Positions 23,172 to 33,682 are shown, numbered from the stretch's first letter. The stretch is DNA of 64,000 bases from Mycoplasmoides alvi ATCC 29626 (GCF_000701785.1 NZ_KL370824.1:94241-158240); one strand, 5' to 3'. The notes: generated from the letters alone by a model not told the origin. Program-made: numbers and translations.

Positions 23172-24700
23172 ATGCAAAAAAATAAACATAGAAAATTTTA
23201 TTTTTTACATGTTTTTGTACTTATTCCCATAATTTTTATTGTAACTAGTTTATTTGCTTTAATTAAACCATTATCATCAATTAGTAATTCTTTTTCTGTT
23301 CATAACTCTATAAAGTCAAAGCAAATACAAGATGATACAAGACAAATTAAAAATTCTGTTTCTCCAAAACCTTTAAATCAAGTTAGTGATCTTAAGATAA
23401 CTTCACCATCTTTAGAAACTGGGGCGATTAGTGCTGAGGAAGTTACTGACAAAGGCTTTTTCTTAATAAAAATAAACTTTTAAATGGTTCATTAGATTTA
23501 ATAAGCACCCCAAATGATTTTAGTAGTTATGAATTAAAACAAAGTTCTGAAAATTCTAAATCATTTAGTTTAAGTTTTACTGTTGCACCTAAAAAATTAT
23601 ATACAAAAGTTGGTTCAGTAAACAATAATTCTACTAACTTTACTTTGGAAATTAGTGGCTTAGTTTCTACCTTGCCAGTTAAAGTTAAAAATTGCACATC
23701 TGCAGAATTTAATAACTTTACAAACAAAGATCCTTATAGTGCATTAAATGATATTAATGATGAATGACTTTTTCAAAACAAAGGGAAAATATTAGAAGGA
23801 ACTTTGGATAAAATAACAAATAAAAGTGATTTTGTTAATATAAAAAAATCTATTGATGAATCTAGAAATATCCGGGATACATTAAAAGTAGACTTTGATA
23901 TCTTGCCTGGCAAAATTTATGATTCAAATGGAAATCTTACAGCAGAAAACACTTCTTTTGAGTTATCTATAACTGGTTTCAATCCATATAATGCACCAAG
24001 TGAAAGAGAAAAATTTAAAAATGATGTTATTCGTTCTGGTTTCAATCATTTTAAAGATATAAAAAATAATAATTTAAATCCTATCTGTTTAGGAACTAAT
24101 CAACAACAATCATTAGAAGAATCACAAAAAAAAGCTATTATTCAATATTTAGAAAACAAATATAATGGTAGTACTACTAGTGGTAGTAACACAAAAACAG
24201 GTAATCAATTAATAACCTTAGGTAGTGATGGACTTTATCGTATTACTGTATCAAAAAATGTTAATGCAAGGTGTAAAAATATATTTGGTTGTGATTGAGA
24301 TAACATTGTTGGGAATAATACTACATCTTCAACGAAACAAAGACAATTATTACGTACAACAAATAGTAGTAGTCCAGCAATTGATAATAGTGATTTAAAG
24401 AAAGTTAGTCAAGTTATTCTTCTTTTTTCTATTGTAAAAAAATCAAATCAAGTTAATACTATCAACAATGACCAAACAGCATGCTTTTTATTTCAAGTTA
24501 AATCATTGCAGTTTTCATGAGGATCAGGAAATAAACCACATTGATTGACAAATAATGATACTATTAGAGTAAGTATTGCTTCTACTTCTGGTGATCATCA
24601 ACAAGAGTTGTTTGTTAAATCAACTTATGATGGGACTTGTGGAACTATTGATAGTAGTAGTAGTAGTAGTAGTAATGTTAGTAAAATTATTAAAAATTAA
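23172..24700 (+). pseudogene. Surface protein gene, frameshifted at a short T run
   Basis: The first frame gives a signal-anchor protein (MQKNKHRKFYF, then a hydrophobic stretch of about 25 residues) and ends with TAA at 23481-23483. The -1 frame then continues openly to 24700 without its own start codon. Joining them needs one extra T in the T5 run at 23457-23461, which would give about 509 residues. The product would be an extracellular protein anchored by its N-terminus, rich in Asn/Ser/Thr, ending near a Ser7 run from (AGT)7 at 24653-24673. No domain recognised. It is either decayed, phase-variable, or affected by a sequencing error. Confidence 0.65.
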
Positions 24701-24945
24701 TAATTAATTTCATGAATATAAATTTAAGTAAATTTTTATTTATGAGTTATTTTTTTTATAAATTACACCTGCTTATTGCAAATCTATTTTATTTATTATT
24801 TTTATATTAGTGTAATTGCCATTAACTCAAATTGTTTTTATCTAATCTTTGTATTAACTCACAAGCATCAGTATGCTTAAGTAAAATTTCATTTTTCCTT
24901 CTAAAAAATTTGTTATATAAACAAATATTTACAAAATATAAAACA
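24701..24945. other. Gap between the surface gene and the tRNA array
   Basis: About 250 bases of AT-rich DNA with no gene seen. Together with the terminator that follows, it separates converging transcripts. Confidence 0.4.
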
Positions 24946-24982
24946 AAAAGTATGCACACTTGCTATATGTGTACATACTTTT
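24946..24982 (-). terminator. Rho-independent terminator of the tRNA array
   Basis: Arms at 24946-24959 and 24969-24982 pair over 14 positions with one mismatch, around a 9-base loop. Read on the minus strand, the stem is followed by a T-rich stretch. It lies just downstream of the last tRNA (Phe). Confidence 0.75.
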
Positions 24983-25009
24983 ATTGTTATTTGTTTATAT
25001 AATAAAAAA

Positions 25010-25085
25010 TGGTGGTCTCGGGCAGAATCGAACTGCCGACACACGGTTCTTCAGACCGTTGCTCTACCGACTGAGCTACAAGACC
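25010..25085 (-). tRNA. tRNA-Phe (GAA)
   Basis: Complete cloverleaf on the minus strand: acceptor GGTCTTG/CGAGACC, anticodon loop CTGAAGA, T loop GTTCGATTC, and encoded CCA at 25010-25012. Confidence 0.95.
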
Positions 25086-25090
25086 ACAAA

Positions 25091-25164
25091 TGGCGGTTCT
25101 GACGGGAATCCAACCCGCGACCCCTCCGTGACAGGGAGATATGTTAGCATTACACCACAGAACC
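25091..25164 (-). tRNA. tRNA-Asp (GTC)
   Basis: Acceptor GGTTCTG/CAGAACC, anticodon loop CTGTCAC, encoded CCA. The T loop reads GTTGGATTC rather than the usual GTTCGATTC, a small oddity. Five bases separate it from tRNA-Phe. Confidence 0.92.
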
Positions 25165-25165
25165 A

Positions 25166-25243
25166 TGGTTGCGGGAGATGGATTTGAACCACCGACCTTC
25201 AGATTATGAGCCTGACGAGCTAACCGGACTGCTCTATCCCGCG
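25166..25243 (-). tRNA. Initiator tRNA-fMet (CAT)
   Basis: Anticodon CAT. The first acceptor position is an unpaired C opposite A (CGCGGGA/TCCCGCA), the hallmark of bacterial initiator tRNA. CCA is encoded. Confidence 0.95.
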
Positions 25244-25285
25244 ATGTAAGAGAAATTTAACTTTCTCTATTTAAATAAAAATAAA

Positions 25286-25376
25286 TGGCGGAGATTGAGG
25301 GATTCGAACCCCCGCGTGCTATTAAGCACCTCTCGGTTTTCAAGACCGAACCCTTCAGCCACTTGGGTAAATCTCC
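25286..25376 (-). tRNA. tRNA-Ser (TGA)
   Basis: About 91 bases with a long variable arm, anticodon loop CTTGAAA, acceptor GGAGATT/AATCTCC and encoded CCA. Confidence 0.95.
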
Positions 25377-25437
25377 ACATCTTGCAGATTTAATAAAATT
25401 AAATCTGCTTACATCTTTGAATCTTGATAAATTTAAT

Positions 25438-25513
25438 TGGTGGATCTAACAGGATTCGAACCTGTAACCAACCGATTATGAGTCGGTGGCTCTAACCATT
25501 GAGCTATAGATCC
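25438..25513 (-). tRNA. tRNA-Ile2 (CAT, lysidine type)
   Basis: Anticodon CAT in loop CTCATAA, with acceptor GGATCTA/TAGATCC and encoded CCA. The arm sequence and position between Ser and Met match the minor isoleucine tRNA of the Bacillus-type cluster rather than Met. It would need TilS to modify C34 for AUA decoding. Confidence 0.8.
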
Positions 25514-25522
25514 TAAAATAAA

Positions 25523-25600
25523 TGGTGGCTGGAGTGAGATTCGAACTCACGACAACTCGGGTATGAACCGAGCCCTCTAAACCAACTGAGGTACCCAGCC
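25523..25600 (-). tRNA. Elongator tRNA-Met (CAT)
   Basis: Acceptor GGCTGGG/TCCAGCC, anticodon loop TTCATAC, encoded CCA. The order Met-Ile2-Ser-fMet-Asp-Phe in the direction of transcription is the ancestral one. Confidence 0.9.
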
Positions 25601-25604
25601 ATCA

Positions 25605-25681
25605 TGGTCGGGAAGACAGGATTTGAACCTGCGACCCCTTGGTCCCAAACCAAGTGCTCTACCAAGCTAAGCTACTTCCCG
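25605..25681 (-). tRNA. tRNA-Pro (TGG)
   Basis: Acceptor CGGGAAG/CTTCCCG, anticodon loop TTTGGGA, T loop GTTCAAATC, encoded CCA. Confidence 0.95.
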
Positions 25682-25695
25682 AGTCCTAATGTTAA

Positions 25696-25755
25696 GGAGC
25701 GCTGCCATAGGAATCGAACCCATTATACGTTTGATAGTAAACCATTACTCAGCAC
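25696..25755 (-). pseudogene. Decayed tRNA, probably a former tRNA-Arg (ACG)
   Basis: About 60 bases between tRNA-Cys and tRNA-Pro keep a T arm (ATGGG, GTTCGATTC loop, CCTAT) and a six-pair acceptor (GTGCTG/CAGCGC), but the anticodon arm is shortened. The remnant TTTACTATCAAA looks like an Arg arm TTTGACTACGGATCAAA missing one base plus four at the anticodon. In the Bacillus/mollicute cluster Arg precedes Pro, which fits. No complete cloverleaf can be drawn. Confidence 0.6.
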
Positions 25756-25758
25756 AAC

Positions 25759-25833
25759 TGGAGGTGCCTGTCAGAATCGAACTGACGCGTCTGAAGGTTG
25801 CAGCTTCATGCCTTACCGCTTGGCTAAGGCACC
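25759..25833 (-). tRNA. tRNA-Cys (GCA)
   Basis: First tRNA of the array in the direction of transcription. Acceptor GGTGCCT/AGGCACC, anticodon loop CTGCAAC, T loop GTTCGATTC, encoded CCA. Confidence 0.95.
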
Positions 25834-26020
25834 ATCATAACTTTAGGCACTATTGACCTATACAATTTTACAACATTTTTTTATTAAATTGTTAAATTTT
25901 GTTTATTATAATGTATTATGTTAGATTGTTTCTTTGCATTTTAACCATAATCATTGTAATTTTTTGATGTTATTGTGAATTAAATTTATTTAATTTTTAT
26001 ATATTGTAAAAAGGAAGAAA

Positions 26021-26650
26021 ATGTCGCGAATTGAAAAGTATCGTGCTTACCGCGATAAAATTAGAGACAAGAATAGCATTACAAATGTTTTAAATAATCC
26101 TAGTCCAAAAGTTAAAGAATTTAAAAAGACAATAAATGAAATAAATTCAAAAATTTTGTGATCATATAAACCAGTTAGCATTAATCTATTTGAATTTTTA
26201 TCTTCTGATATTTCTGTTCGAGATAATACCTTTTTTATTCAAAATCTATTATCAGATTTAAATTTTAATGAATTAATGATTATGAAAGATCAAGCTAATT
26301 TATTGTTTTTATCAATTAAGAATAACAAATCTAATTTAGAATTTGAAGAAGGTTGATTGAATAATGATCAAGGCATTGAAAAAATTAGTTGATGTAACAA
26401 AACATTCAATGAAGTCCAAAAAGAAAATTTAAAATTTGATAATAAATCACTTGCTAGTTACAATAATTTTTTAAATACTATACATACTGCCCAAAAAAGT
26501 ATTGATAGTTTAAAATCTAAAGAAATTGGCAAAATTTTTATTTTTAAAAATAATAAACTTAAACATTTATTATTTTGTTCTTCAATCGGTTTATTTGCTA
26601 TTTCATTAATTAGTTGTTTAATAGCACTTATAGTAATGGTATCTGGTTAA
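26021..26650 (+). CDS. Hypothetical protein with C-terminal membrane anchor
   Basis: 209 residues. The N-terminus MSRIEKYRAYRDKI is basic and helical; the last ~25 residues form one hydrophobic segment (IGLFAISLISCLIALIV). A strong AAGGAAG site lies seven bases before the ATG. It ends seven bases before cmk and is probably co-transcribed with cmk and der. Mycoplasmas of the pneumoniae group often have an uncharacterised gene at this place. No domain recognised. Confidence 0.75.
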
Positions 26651-26657
26651 ATTAACT

Positions 26658-27293
26658 ATGTTTCAAATAGCTATTGACGGTCCAGCTGGTTCAGGTAAAT
26701 CAACAATTGCTAAGCTTGTTGCAAAGGAATTAGGTTTTGTTTATGTATCAACAGGTAAATATTATCGTGCATATGCATATATTATTGATAGCAATAATTT
26801 GTCATTAAATGAATTTTTAAAATTAATTGATACATATGAAATAGTTGTTGATCAAAATCAAGTTTTTATAAATAATAAAGATATTAGTGTAGAAATTAAC
26901 TCTGAGAAAATTGGTCAAATAGCAAGTGAAATTGCTACTAATAAAGATATTCGTAATCATGCTATTAAATTACAAAAAAAAATTGCTCAAAATTTTAATG
27001 TTGTTATGGATGGAAGAGATATAGGAACAGTTGTTTTACCTAATGCTCAATTAAAAATTTTTTTAATTGCAAATTCTGAAATTAGAGCTAAAAGAAGAAT
27101 TAAAGAATTGGGATTAAATCTTGATAGTATAGAAAAAATCAAAAAAGAAATTGAGGAACGTGATTTCCGTGATAAAAATAGGGAAATTGATCCATTAGTT
27201 AAAGCAAAAAATGCAATTATTATTGATTCATCTTATTTAACACTTGATGAAGTGAAAGAGCAAATTATTACTCTTTATAAACAAAGGATATAA
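26658..27293 (+). CDS. cmk: Cytidylate kinase
   Basis: 211 residues. P-loop IDGPAGSGKSTIAK at the N-terminus, the CMP-binding blocks YVSTGKYYRA and MDGRDIGTVVLP, and the lid ERDFRDKNREIDPL. It phosphorylates CMP and dCMP with ATP for nucleotide salvage. The usual T-G-A-[ML]-Y motif is slightly altered to STGKYYR. der follows after 14 bases, the standard cmk-der order. Confidence 0.95.
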   Translation: MFQIAIDGPAGSGKSTIAKLVAKELGFVYVSTGKYYRAYAYIIDSNNLSLNEFLKLIDTYEIVVDQNQVFINNKDISVEINSEKIGQIASEIATNKDIRNHAIKLQKKIAQNFNVVMDGRDIGTVVLPNAQLKIFLIANSEIRAKRRIKELGLNLDSIEKIKKEIEERDFRDKNREIDPLVKAKNAIIIDSSYLTLDEVKEQIITLYKQRI

Positions 27294-27307
27294 ATTTTTA
27301 AAATATT

Positions 27308-28684
27308 ATGTTGACAGTTGCTATTGTTGGGCGCCCCAATGTAGGTAAATCTACTTTATTTAATCGTATAATTAAAGAAAAAATTTCAATTACTGATGAT
27401 ACACCAGGAGTTACTAGAGATCGAGTTTTTGGTAATGCTGAATGGTTAACTAGAAAATTTAAAATTATTGACACTGGTGGTTTGGTTAATAATAAAAATA
27501 CATTGCAAAAAAATATTGAAGAGCAAATTAATTTCGCTTTAAATGAAGCTGATGTTATAGTTTTTATGTGTTCATATAAAGATGGTTTAAATAATGATGA
27601 TTTTTATGCATCTAAAATGATCAAAAAATTGAAAAATAAACCAATTATTTTTGTTTTAAATAAAACTGAATCAGTTGATCTTAATCAATTTAACTATTCA
27701 CAATTTTATTCAATTGGTTTTGGCAGTCCAATGGCTATTTCTGCAGAGCATGGAATTGGTATCGGTGATTTATTAGATAAAATAATTAGTTTTAGTAATA
27801 GTAAAACAAGTAAACAAAAAGATATTGAATATGAGGCAACTTTTTGTATTATTGGTAAGCCCAATGTTGGCAAATCTTCATTATTAAATACATTACTAAA
27901 TGCAGATAGAGTTTTGGTATCTGATATTGCTGGAACAACTAGAGATGCTATTGATGCGACTTTTAAATATAACAATAAATTTTATAAAGTTATTGATACA
28001 GCAGGAATTAGGCGCAAAGGTAAAATTGAATCAAAAATTGAAAAATATTCTTTAATTAAAACTGAATTAGCTATTTCTAGAAGTCAATTTATTTTATTAA
28101 TGCTTGATGCAACTAAGGAAATTAGTGAGCAAGATGAAGTTATTGGCGGTTTGGCTTATAATGCATTAATTCCAACAATTATTGTTATCAATAAGTGAGA
28201 TAATGTAAAAAAAAATGAGCATTCTATGAATGAATTTACAGAAAAAATTAAGGCACGTTTTAAATATCTTTATTGAGCTCCTATCATATTCATTAGTGCA
28301 AAAGAAAAACAAAGAATAAATACAATCTTTTCAACCATTGAAATGTTAAAAAAACAAATGCAAAAAAAAGTCTCAACATCTTTGTTAAATGATGTTATTC
28401 TTAATGCCCAAATGACTAATCAGGCCCCAATATTTAATGGGGATCGATTAAAAATAACTTATACAACACAAGCAAATGGTCAAGTTCCAACATTTGTTTT
28501 ATTTTGTAACAATCCTAAATTCTTACATTTTTCTTATTCTAGATATTTAGAAAAAAGGATTCGTGAAAGTTTTGGGTTTCAAAATACACCAATAACTTTA
28601 TATTTTAAGTCTAAAAACGCACGTAATCGTAATTTAGATTCAAGTATTAAATTTAAACAAGAAGGATATAAGGATTTAGATTAA
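27308..28684 (+). CDS. der: Double-domain GTPase Der (EngA)
   Basis: 458 residues with two G domains in tandem. Domain 1: GRPNVGKSTLF, DTPGVTRDR, DTGG, NKTE. Domain 2: GKPNVGKSSLL, AGTTRDAID, DTAGIRRKG, NKWD with a TGA-encoded Trp. A C-terminal KH-like domain follows. Der acts in late assembly of the 50S subunit. Confidence 0.95.
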
Positions 28685-28717
28685 TTTTTTGTTTTTATTT
28701 TAGTTATAGAATAAAAA

Positions 28718-28750
28718 AAGACAATTCTTGTAAAAAACAAAAATTGTCTT
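28718..28750 (-). terminator. Terminator between der and the barrel lipoprotein
   Basis: Arms 28718-28730 and 28738-28750 pair over 13 positions with one mismatch around a 7-base loop. On the minus strand the stem is followed by a run of seven T, so it mainly serves the lipoprotein gene; it may also stop der transcripts. Confidence 0.8.
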
Positions 28751-28775
28751 AATTAAATTAATTTAGGTAATTTTA

Positions 28776-30275
28776 TTAGATTTTGACAATGCTAGTAATA
28801 TCGCCTCATGGAATATTAATAAAACTAGATACTGTATATAACTGAAGTTTTTCAGGACTAGTACCAATGTCAGAAATACCGCCTCTATAAACTTCTGATT
28901 TAGTTTTAACTTCAACAGTATCACCTATTTTAAATGGAGATTGAGGTTCTAATTTAATTGTATTTAGATCTATTTCACTTACAGGAACAATTTTATAGTG
29001 GTTATAATCATTAAAAATTAAAGTTATGTTAGTAGTGTTATATTGGAACAAACTTCCATAATATGTTTTACCATCATTTGTTACAAAACTTATTCATGTG
29101 CCAAGTTTAAAATCAGGTATGCTTATAATATCATTAATGTCACTTCAAGCAAATTTATGTACATTAAGCGTACTACTATCAATTGTTATTTCTAAATATG
29201 ATGGAGTAATGTTAGAAATATTACCTCATTTTATTGAACCTGATTTTGGTGTAACTTGAATAAAATTGTTGATTGTATATGGAAATTCTTTTGCTGCTCT
29301 AATATCTTTAATATCATTTATGTTAATTGTCTTAGTTTTATTTTGAGCTAATGTTATAGTATTAGCATCTTTTGCATCAATCCTTCCATAATATATTGAA
29401 CCTGAATAATCTGTAACAATTACATATGTGCCAATGCTAAATTGATCCAAGAGTGGAGAAATTTTTCCAATAGAACCTCAATTGATTGCATAATCTCCAT
29501 TTAAATTAGTTCAATTACTATCATAAACATTAGTTAGTACTAATTGCTCAGGATTAGTTTTGCTAGAAATACGTCCATTTCTTATTATTAAATCTGGAGT
29601 AGTTTGAACTTGAACAAAACTACCATTTTTAAATGGCAATTGTTCAGCTAGTTTAATATTACTAATATCAGATGAAGCAACAACACATGTAAACCCATTT
29701 AAACTTAACGTCAATTCACTATTAGTAACATCAACTTTACTAATGAATCCACAATACGTACTACCAGATTTAGTTTGAATGCTTACATAATCCCCAATGT
29801 TAAATTGTGTTTGAACTGGTTCTGTTGACAATGAAATTTTAGCAATATTTACTCAAGGTATAGTTTTGTTATTTTTTAAAACTAAACTAGAAAAATTATT
29901 AGTTTGAGAAATGCTACCATAATATTCACCATAAGGATTACAAGTAACAACTACATTTTGCCCAACTTTAAATGGAAATGGTTGAATTTGAATATTTTCA
30001 TAGTAATAAGATTTACCATTTATTGATATAAAGTTATTTGTTAATGGTTGACTAACAATACCATAAACAGTGCTATTGTTGTTTAGGGTAACTACTACAC
30101 ATTCACCTAGATTAGGAGAATACTTAGTTCCAGTATTGGTATTAGAATCTGTAGTTGTTTGAACACTTTCACTACAAGCCACTGCTGAAACACTACTAAC
30201 AGAAATAATTCCAATTGACAATAGTGGTAGCAATCAAATCGGTTTAAAAATTCTTTTTTTCTCTTTTCTACCCAT
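28776..30275 (-). CDS. Lipoprotein with eight small-barrel repeats (paralogue of 12847-14391)
   Basis: 499 residues. The signal peptide (LLPLLSIGIISVSSVSAVAC) and the first exported residues SESVQTTTD are almost the same as in the paralogue. About eight units follow with G-x-x-V-x-V, YYGxIS and W-x-x-I motifs: for example KVGQNVVVT, NIGDYVSIQTKSG, SIGTYVIVTDYSG and KLGTWISFVTNDG. Units one to eight correspond in order to those of the paralogue, so the whole gene was duplicated, with unit-level divergence afterwards. AAGGAGAT precedes the start. Its own promoter and terminator make it a single-gene unit. Function unknown, probably a surface lipoprotein. Confidence 0.82.
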
Positions 30276-30354
30276 CTTACCTTATCTCCTTTTCAAAACT
30301 AACACACCTATTGTTATTATCTGATTAAAATAGCAAGATTGAAATAGGTCTTAA

Positions 30355-30383
30355 ATTATAACATTACTAAAAGTAAAATACAA
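30355..30383 (-). promoter_or_regulatory. Promoter of the barrel lipoprotein
   Basis: On the minus strand TTGTAT (30383-30378), a 17-base spacer and TATAAT (30360-30355). It lies 80 bases before the start codon at 30275. Confidence 0.6.
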
Positions 30384-30537
30384 GTTTTACATTTGTTTAG
30401 AACTGTTATTATGTCTAATATTTAAGTCTTTTTTAATAATATTGATTAAGACTTTCAATAAGCAGTTTTTAGAGTAAAAATATTTATGTGATAAAAACTT
30501 ATTAAATTACTCAATGAATTAAAAAAATAAAAAAGAC

Positions 30538-30570
30538 AACAACAACAACAACAACATTATTATTATTATT
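30538..30570. repeat. (AAC)6(ATT)5 trinucleotide block
   Basis: Six AAC units followed by five ATT units, in non-coding DNA between two divergent surface genes. Trinucleotide tracts upstream of surface genes control expression in some mycoplasmas (GAA repeats before vlhA). Confidence 0.85.
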
Positions 30571-30826
30571 AATTAGAAAATAAAAATATTACTTTATGAA
30601 AAAATTTATTTTTAATTAATTTACTAGTTGATATCAGTTTTTGAGAAATGATATTAACTTTGTATATTTCCTTTCTCAAAAGTAAGTGCAAAATTTAATT
30701 ACAAAATTACTTATTTCTGTCTACTTTAAAAGATGATTGTTATCATAATTTTGTTTTATTCATAAATAAACTAAATAAATAGATGATTGATATGCACAAT
30801 ATTTATCTTTAGTATCTAAAATAAGG

Positions 30827-30858
30827 TTGATTTTTTTTTTTTTTTTTTAAATTATAAA
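30827..30858 (+). promoter_or_regulatory. Predicted phase-variable promoter with poly-T spacer
   Basis: TTGATT (30827-30832) and TATAAA (30853-30858) are separated by 20 bases, 16 of which are T (whole tract T18, 30831-30848). Loss of three T would give the standard 17-base spacing. It precedes the C1 peptidase ATG at 30924. Confidence 0.55.
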
Positions 30859-30923
30859 TGTACATATACCCATTCTTTAAAGTGTATATATACCTATTTT
30901 TTAATTTATAAAGTGATTTATTT

Positions 30924-33617
30924 ATGACTATTAAGAGTAAATTATTAATTACTGGAATAATACTTTCTGGTGGATTGTCAATTACTTCTTTAGGAATTTT
31001 TTCTTTAACTAATAATTCTTTATTGGTTTTAAATAATGCATCTTCTACAACATTAACAAAAGCCCCAAGCACTTTAAAAGAATTAAAAGAAGCTGATCCT
31101 AATGAAGTTGCTAAATTACCAACATATGATAGTTGCAAATATAACATTGTAACAAAAGCAAAACATCAAGGATCTCTTAGAACTTGTTGATCTTTTGCAC
31201 TTGCTAATGCTTCAGAAGTTTCTATTTTAAGAAGTGAATTATCACCAAGTTATACTAAAGATACTTTTGATATTGATCAAAATAATATTGCTTATATAAC
31301 TTCTAATAGAACAGAAAATGCAGATAAATTAGGATTGACACTATATGATAAATTTTCTGAAAATTGGAACATAGGCAAGAGCATCTATTATGCTGCTCAA
31401 ATGATTATGAGAAATGGAGGCCCAGTGAGTGTTGAAACACCAAATGCTAGTGGACCATCAAGTACTGACCAATTATTTAATAAAAAACCAGTTGCTTTTT
31501 TAAAGGATATTGTTCCTGTAGATCCTGAAAATATTAATGATATTAAATTAGCAATATCAAAATATGGAGCAGTTTCTACTGCTTACTATATGGGGGGGCA
31601 ATCTTCAAGTGATGTCTATTGGAATTCTAATGGAAGAAATTATGGTGATCATGCTATAACACTTGTTGGTTGGGATGATACAATTTCAAGAGATAAATTT
31701 ACTTTTAATACTCCTACAAATGGTGGCGCTTGAATTGCTAAAAATAGTCGTGGTCCAACTTCTGGAAGAGGCGATGGTTGTTTTTATTTATCATATGAAT
31801 CTAAACTTTCTGATATAGTGGCTTTAAATTATGGTCCAACAGAAAATTATCAAAATTCATACTATTGAAATGGTTATAGACCAACATTTTCGGGATTTGA
31901 TAAAAAAAAGGCTGCAGCAATTTTTCCTGTAAAAAAAGCAACAAATGACACTAAAGAATTTATTAAAGCTATTGGTTTTGGACTTTCAAAAGGAAAAAAC
32001 ATTGATGTTAAAATTGATGTTTATAAAAATGTCCATGCTAATGAATTAAACCCTTTAGATGATTCAAATGATCCAACAAGTGGCACATTGGTTTCAACAG
32101 TTTCAAAAAGTTTTACTAATCACGGTTTTTATACAGTTGATTTACCTAAACCAATTGAAATTCAAAATGGTGAATATTTTAGTGTTGTTGTTGAAATAAC
32201 AAATCCTAATTCTACTGAAAGTTTGTTAACATTTAATAAAGAAAAAAATTCATATAATGACATGACATTTTATCAAGATGATAATGGTAAATGACGAAAC
32301 TCAAATATTAATGATAATCATGCTGTAGCTGAAATTAGAGCTATAACTACAACTGAAAAAATATCTGGTGCAACTAGTGAAAATAATTTAAGTTATGCAA
32401 ATTTATCATTAGACCAAAATCAATATACTATTGATCGTATTTATCGTTATAATGATTTAGTTAAACCAAAAGTTATTGTTAAATATAGAGATGAATCTAC
32501 ACCATTAGTAGAAAATAAAGATTACACTGTTTCATATGGCCCAGAAAGATTTTTAGATTCATTTCAAAATAATAGTGATAATAATCTAGTTGGTTATGGT
32601 CAAATAACTGTAAAAGGCAAGGGAAATTATAGTGGGCAACAAACAATAGCTTATCCAATTAAGATTGGATTAGTTCCTGATGCATATATGTTTGATATTA
32701 AAACTGACATTTATGGCGTAATGAGTGTAATCATGTCTGCAGGTTTAGATTGTAATAGTTATAAAGATATCCAATTGCCAACAAATTGAGTTTGAGTACA
32801 ACCAGATAAAGAAATTTTACCAGGAGAGAATACTGGTAATTACATTCAATACAATGGTGATTCAACATATTATCGTAAAAGTATGTTGCCAGTTATTTTA
32901 ACTAAAACTGATTTAGTTCCAAGTGATAAAACTAATATAAATTTAGTAAATGCAAGTCTTGATTCAACTACTGAAATCACATATAATGGTCAAGCAAAAA
33001 CTCCAAATATTATATTAAGTTGTAATGGAAGCCAACTTATTGAAGGTACTGATTATACAATTTCATATAGAAATAATATTAATGCTGGCACTGGGGAAAT
33101 TATTATTAGAGGACAAGGCAATTATGGCGGTTGAAAAGTAGTTAATTTTCAAATTAAAAAAGCACCTAATTCAATTAATGTTCAATTTGATCAAACAACA
33201 GATACATACAATGTAACTACAACCAATGGTAAGGTTTACTATAAGTATTTTAGTAATGAACAATGCACTCAACAATTAAACCAACAACCAACAACTCAAG
33301 GTACTTATTGAGTTAAGGCTTATGTTGATGAAACAAGTAATTATTTACCAGCAGAGAGTCAACCATTTAAATATGTAATTTCATCAACAAGTATTCCAAT
33401 ATTACCAGATGTTGAAGTTGATGGAAATAAACCAAGTGATGACATAATTTCAACCAAACCAGAATCTCCAACTTCATCTAATTCAAGTACAAATGAAAAT
33501 AATAACCAAAACCTTGTGATTATTTTGGCTACTGTAATACCTAGTATAGTGGTAATTTCTAGTTTAGGAATTGGTTTGTATTTAAACAAAAAAAGAAAAA
33601 ATAAAAAGAATAGTTAA
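30924..33617 (+). CDS. Surface-anchored C1 (papain-like) cysteine peptidase, copy 1
   Basis: 897 residues. An N-terminal hydrophobic signal/anchor is followed by a C1 domain with the catalytic Cys88 in HQGSLRTCWSFA, His243 in YGDHAITLVGWDD and Asn274 in WIAKNSRG; the Trp after Cys is TGA. Next come a beta-rich region with the layout of a lectin-like domain (AIGFGLSKGKNIDVKI, NGEYFSVVVEI) and Ig-like repeats (DYTISYRNNINAGTGEI, GNYSGQQTIAYPIKI). One C-terminal membrane helix (LVIILATVIPSIVVISSLG) and a KKRKNKK tail follow. It probably cleaves host or own surface proteins. Long for the family because of the extra beta domains. Confidence 0.87.
33141..33617 (+). repeat. 3' repeat shared by the two C1 peptidase genes, copy 1
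   Basis: The last ~475 bases of this gene match 36026-36502 almost base for base at a constant offset of 2885, far more closely than the upstream parts. Confidence 0.9.
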
Positions 33618-33682
33618 GTAAGAATACTAGAAACTGTAATACAAAAATAGCATTTACCAGTTATTACTTTTTTTGAATATTT

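Larger units (their letters stand above)
30276..30923. other. Divergent control region between the lipoprotein and C1 peptidase genes
   Basis: About 650 bases without genes. It contains a good minus-strand promoter (30355-30383), a trinucleotide repeat block (30538-30570), and a plus-strand promoter with a T18 spacer (30827-30858). Confidence 0.6.

Noticed and set aside
25696..25755. A ninth functional tRNA in the array
   Set aside because: The anticodon arm cannot form a 5-base stem and 7-base loop; treated as a relic.
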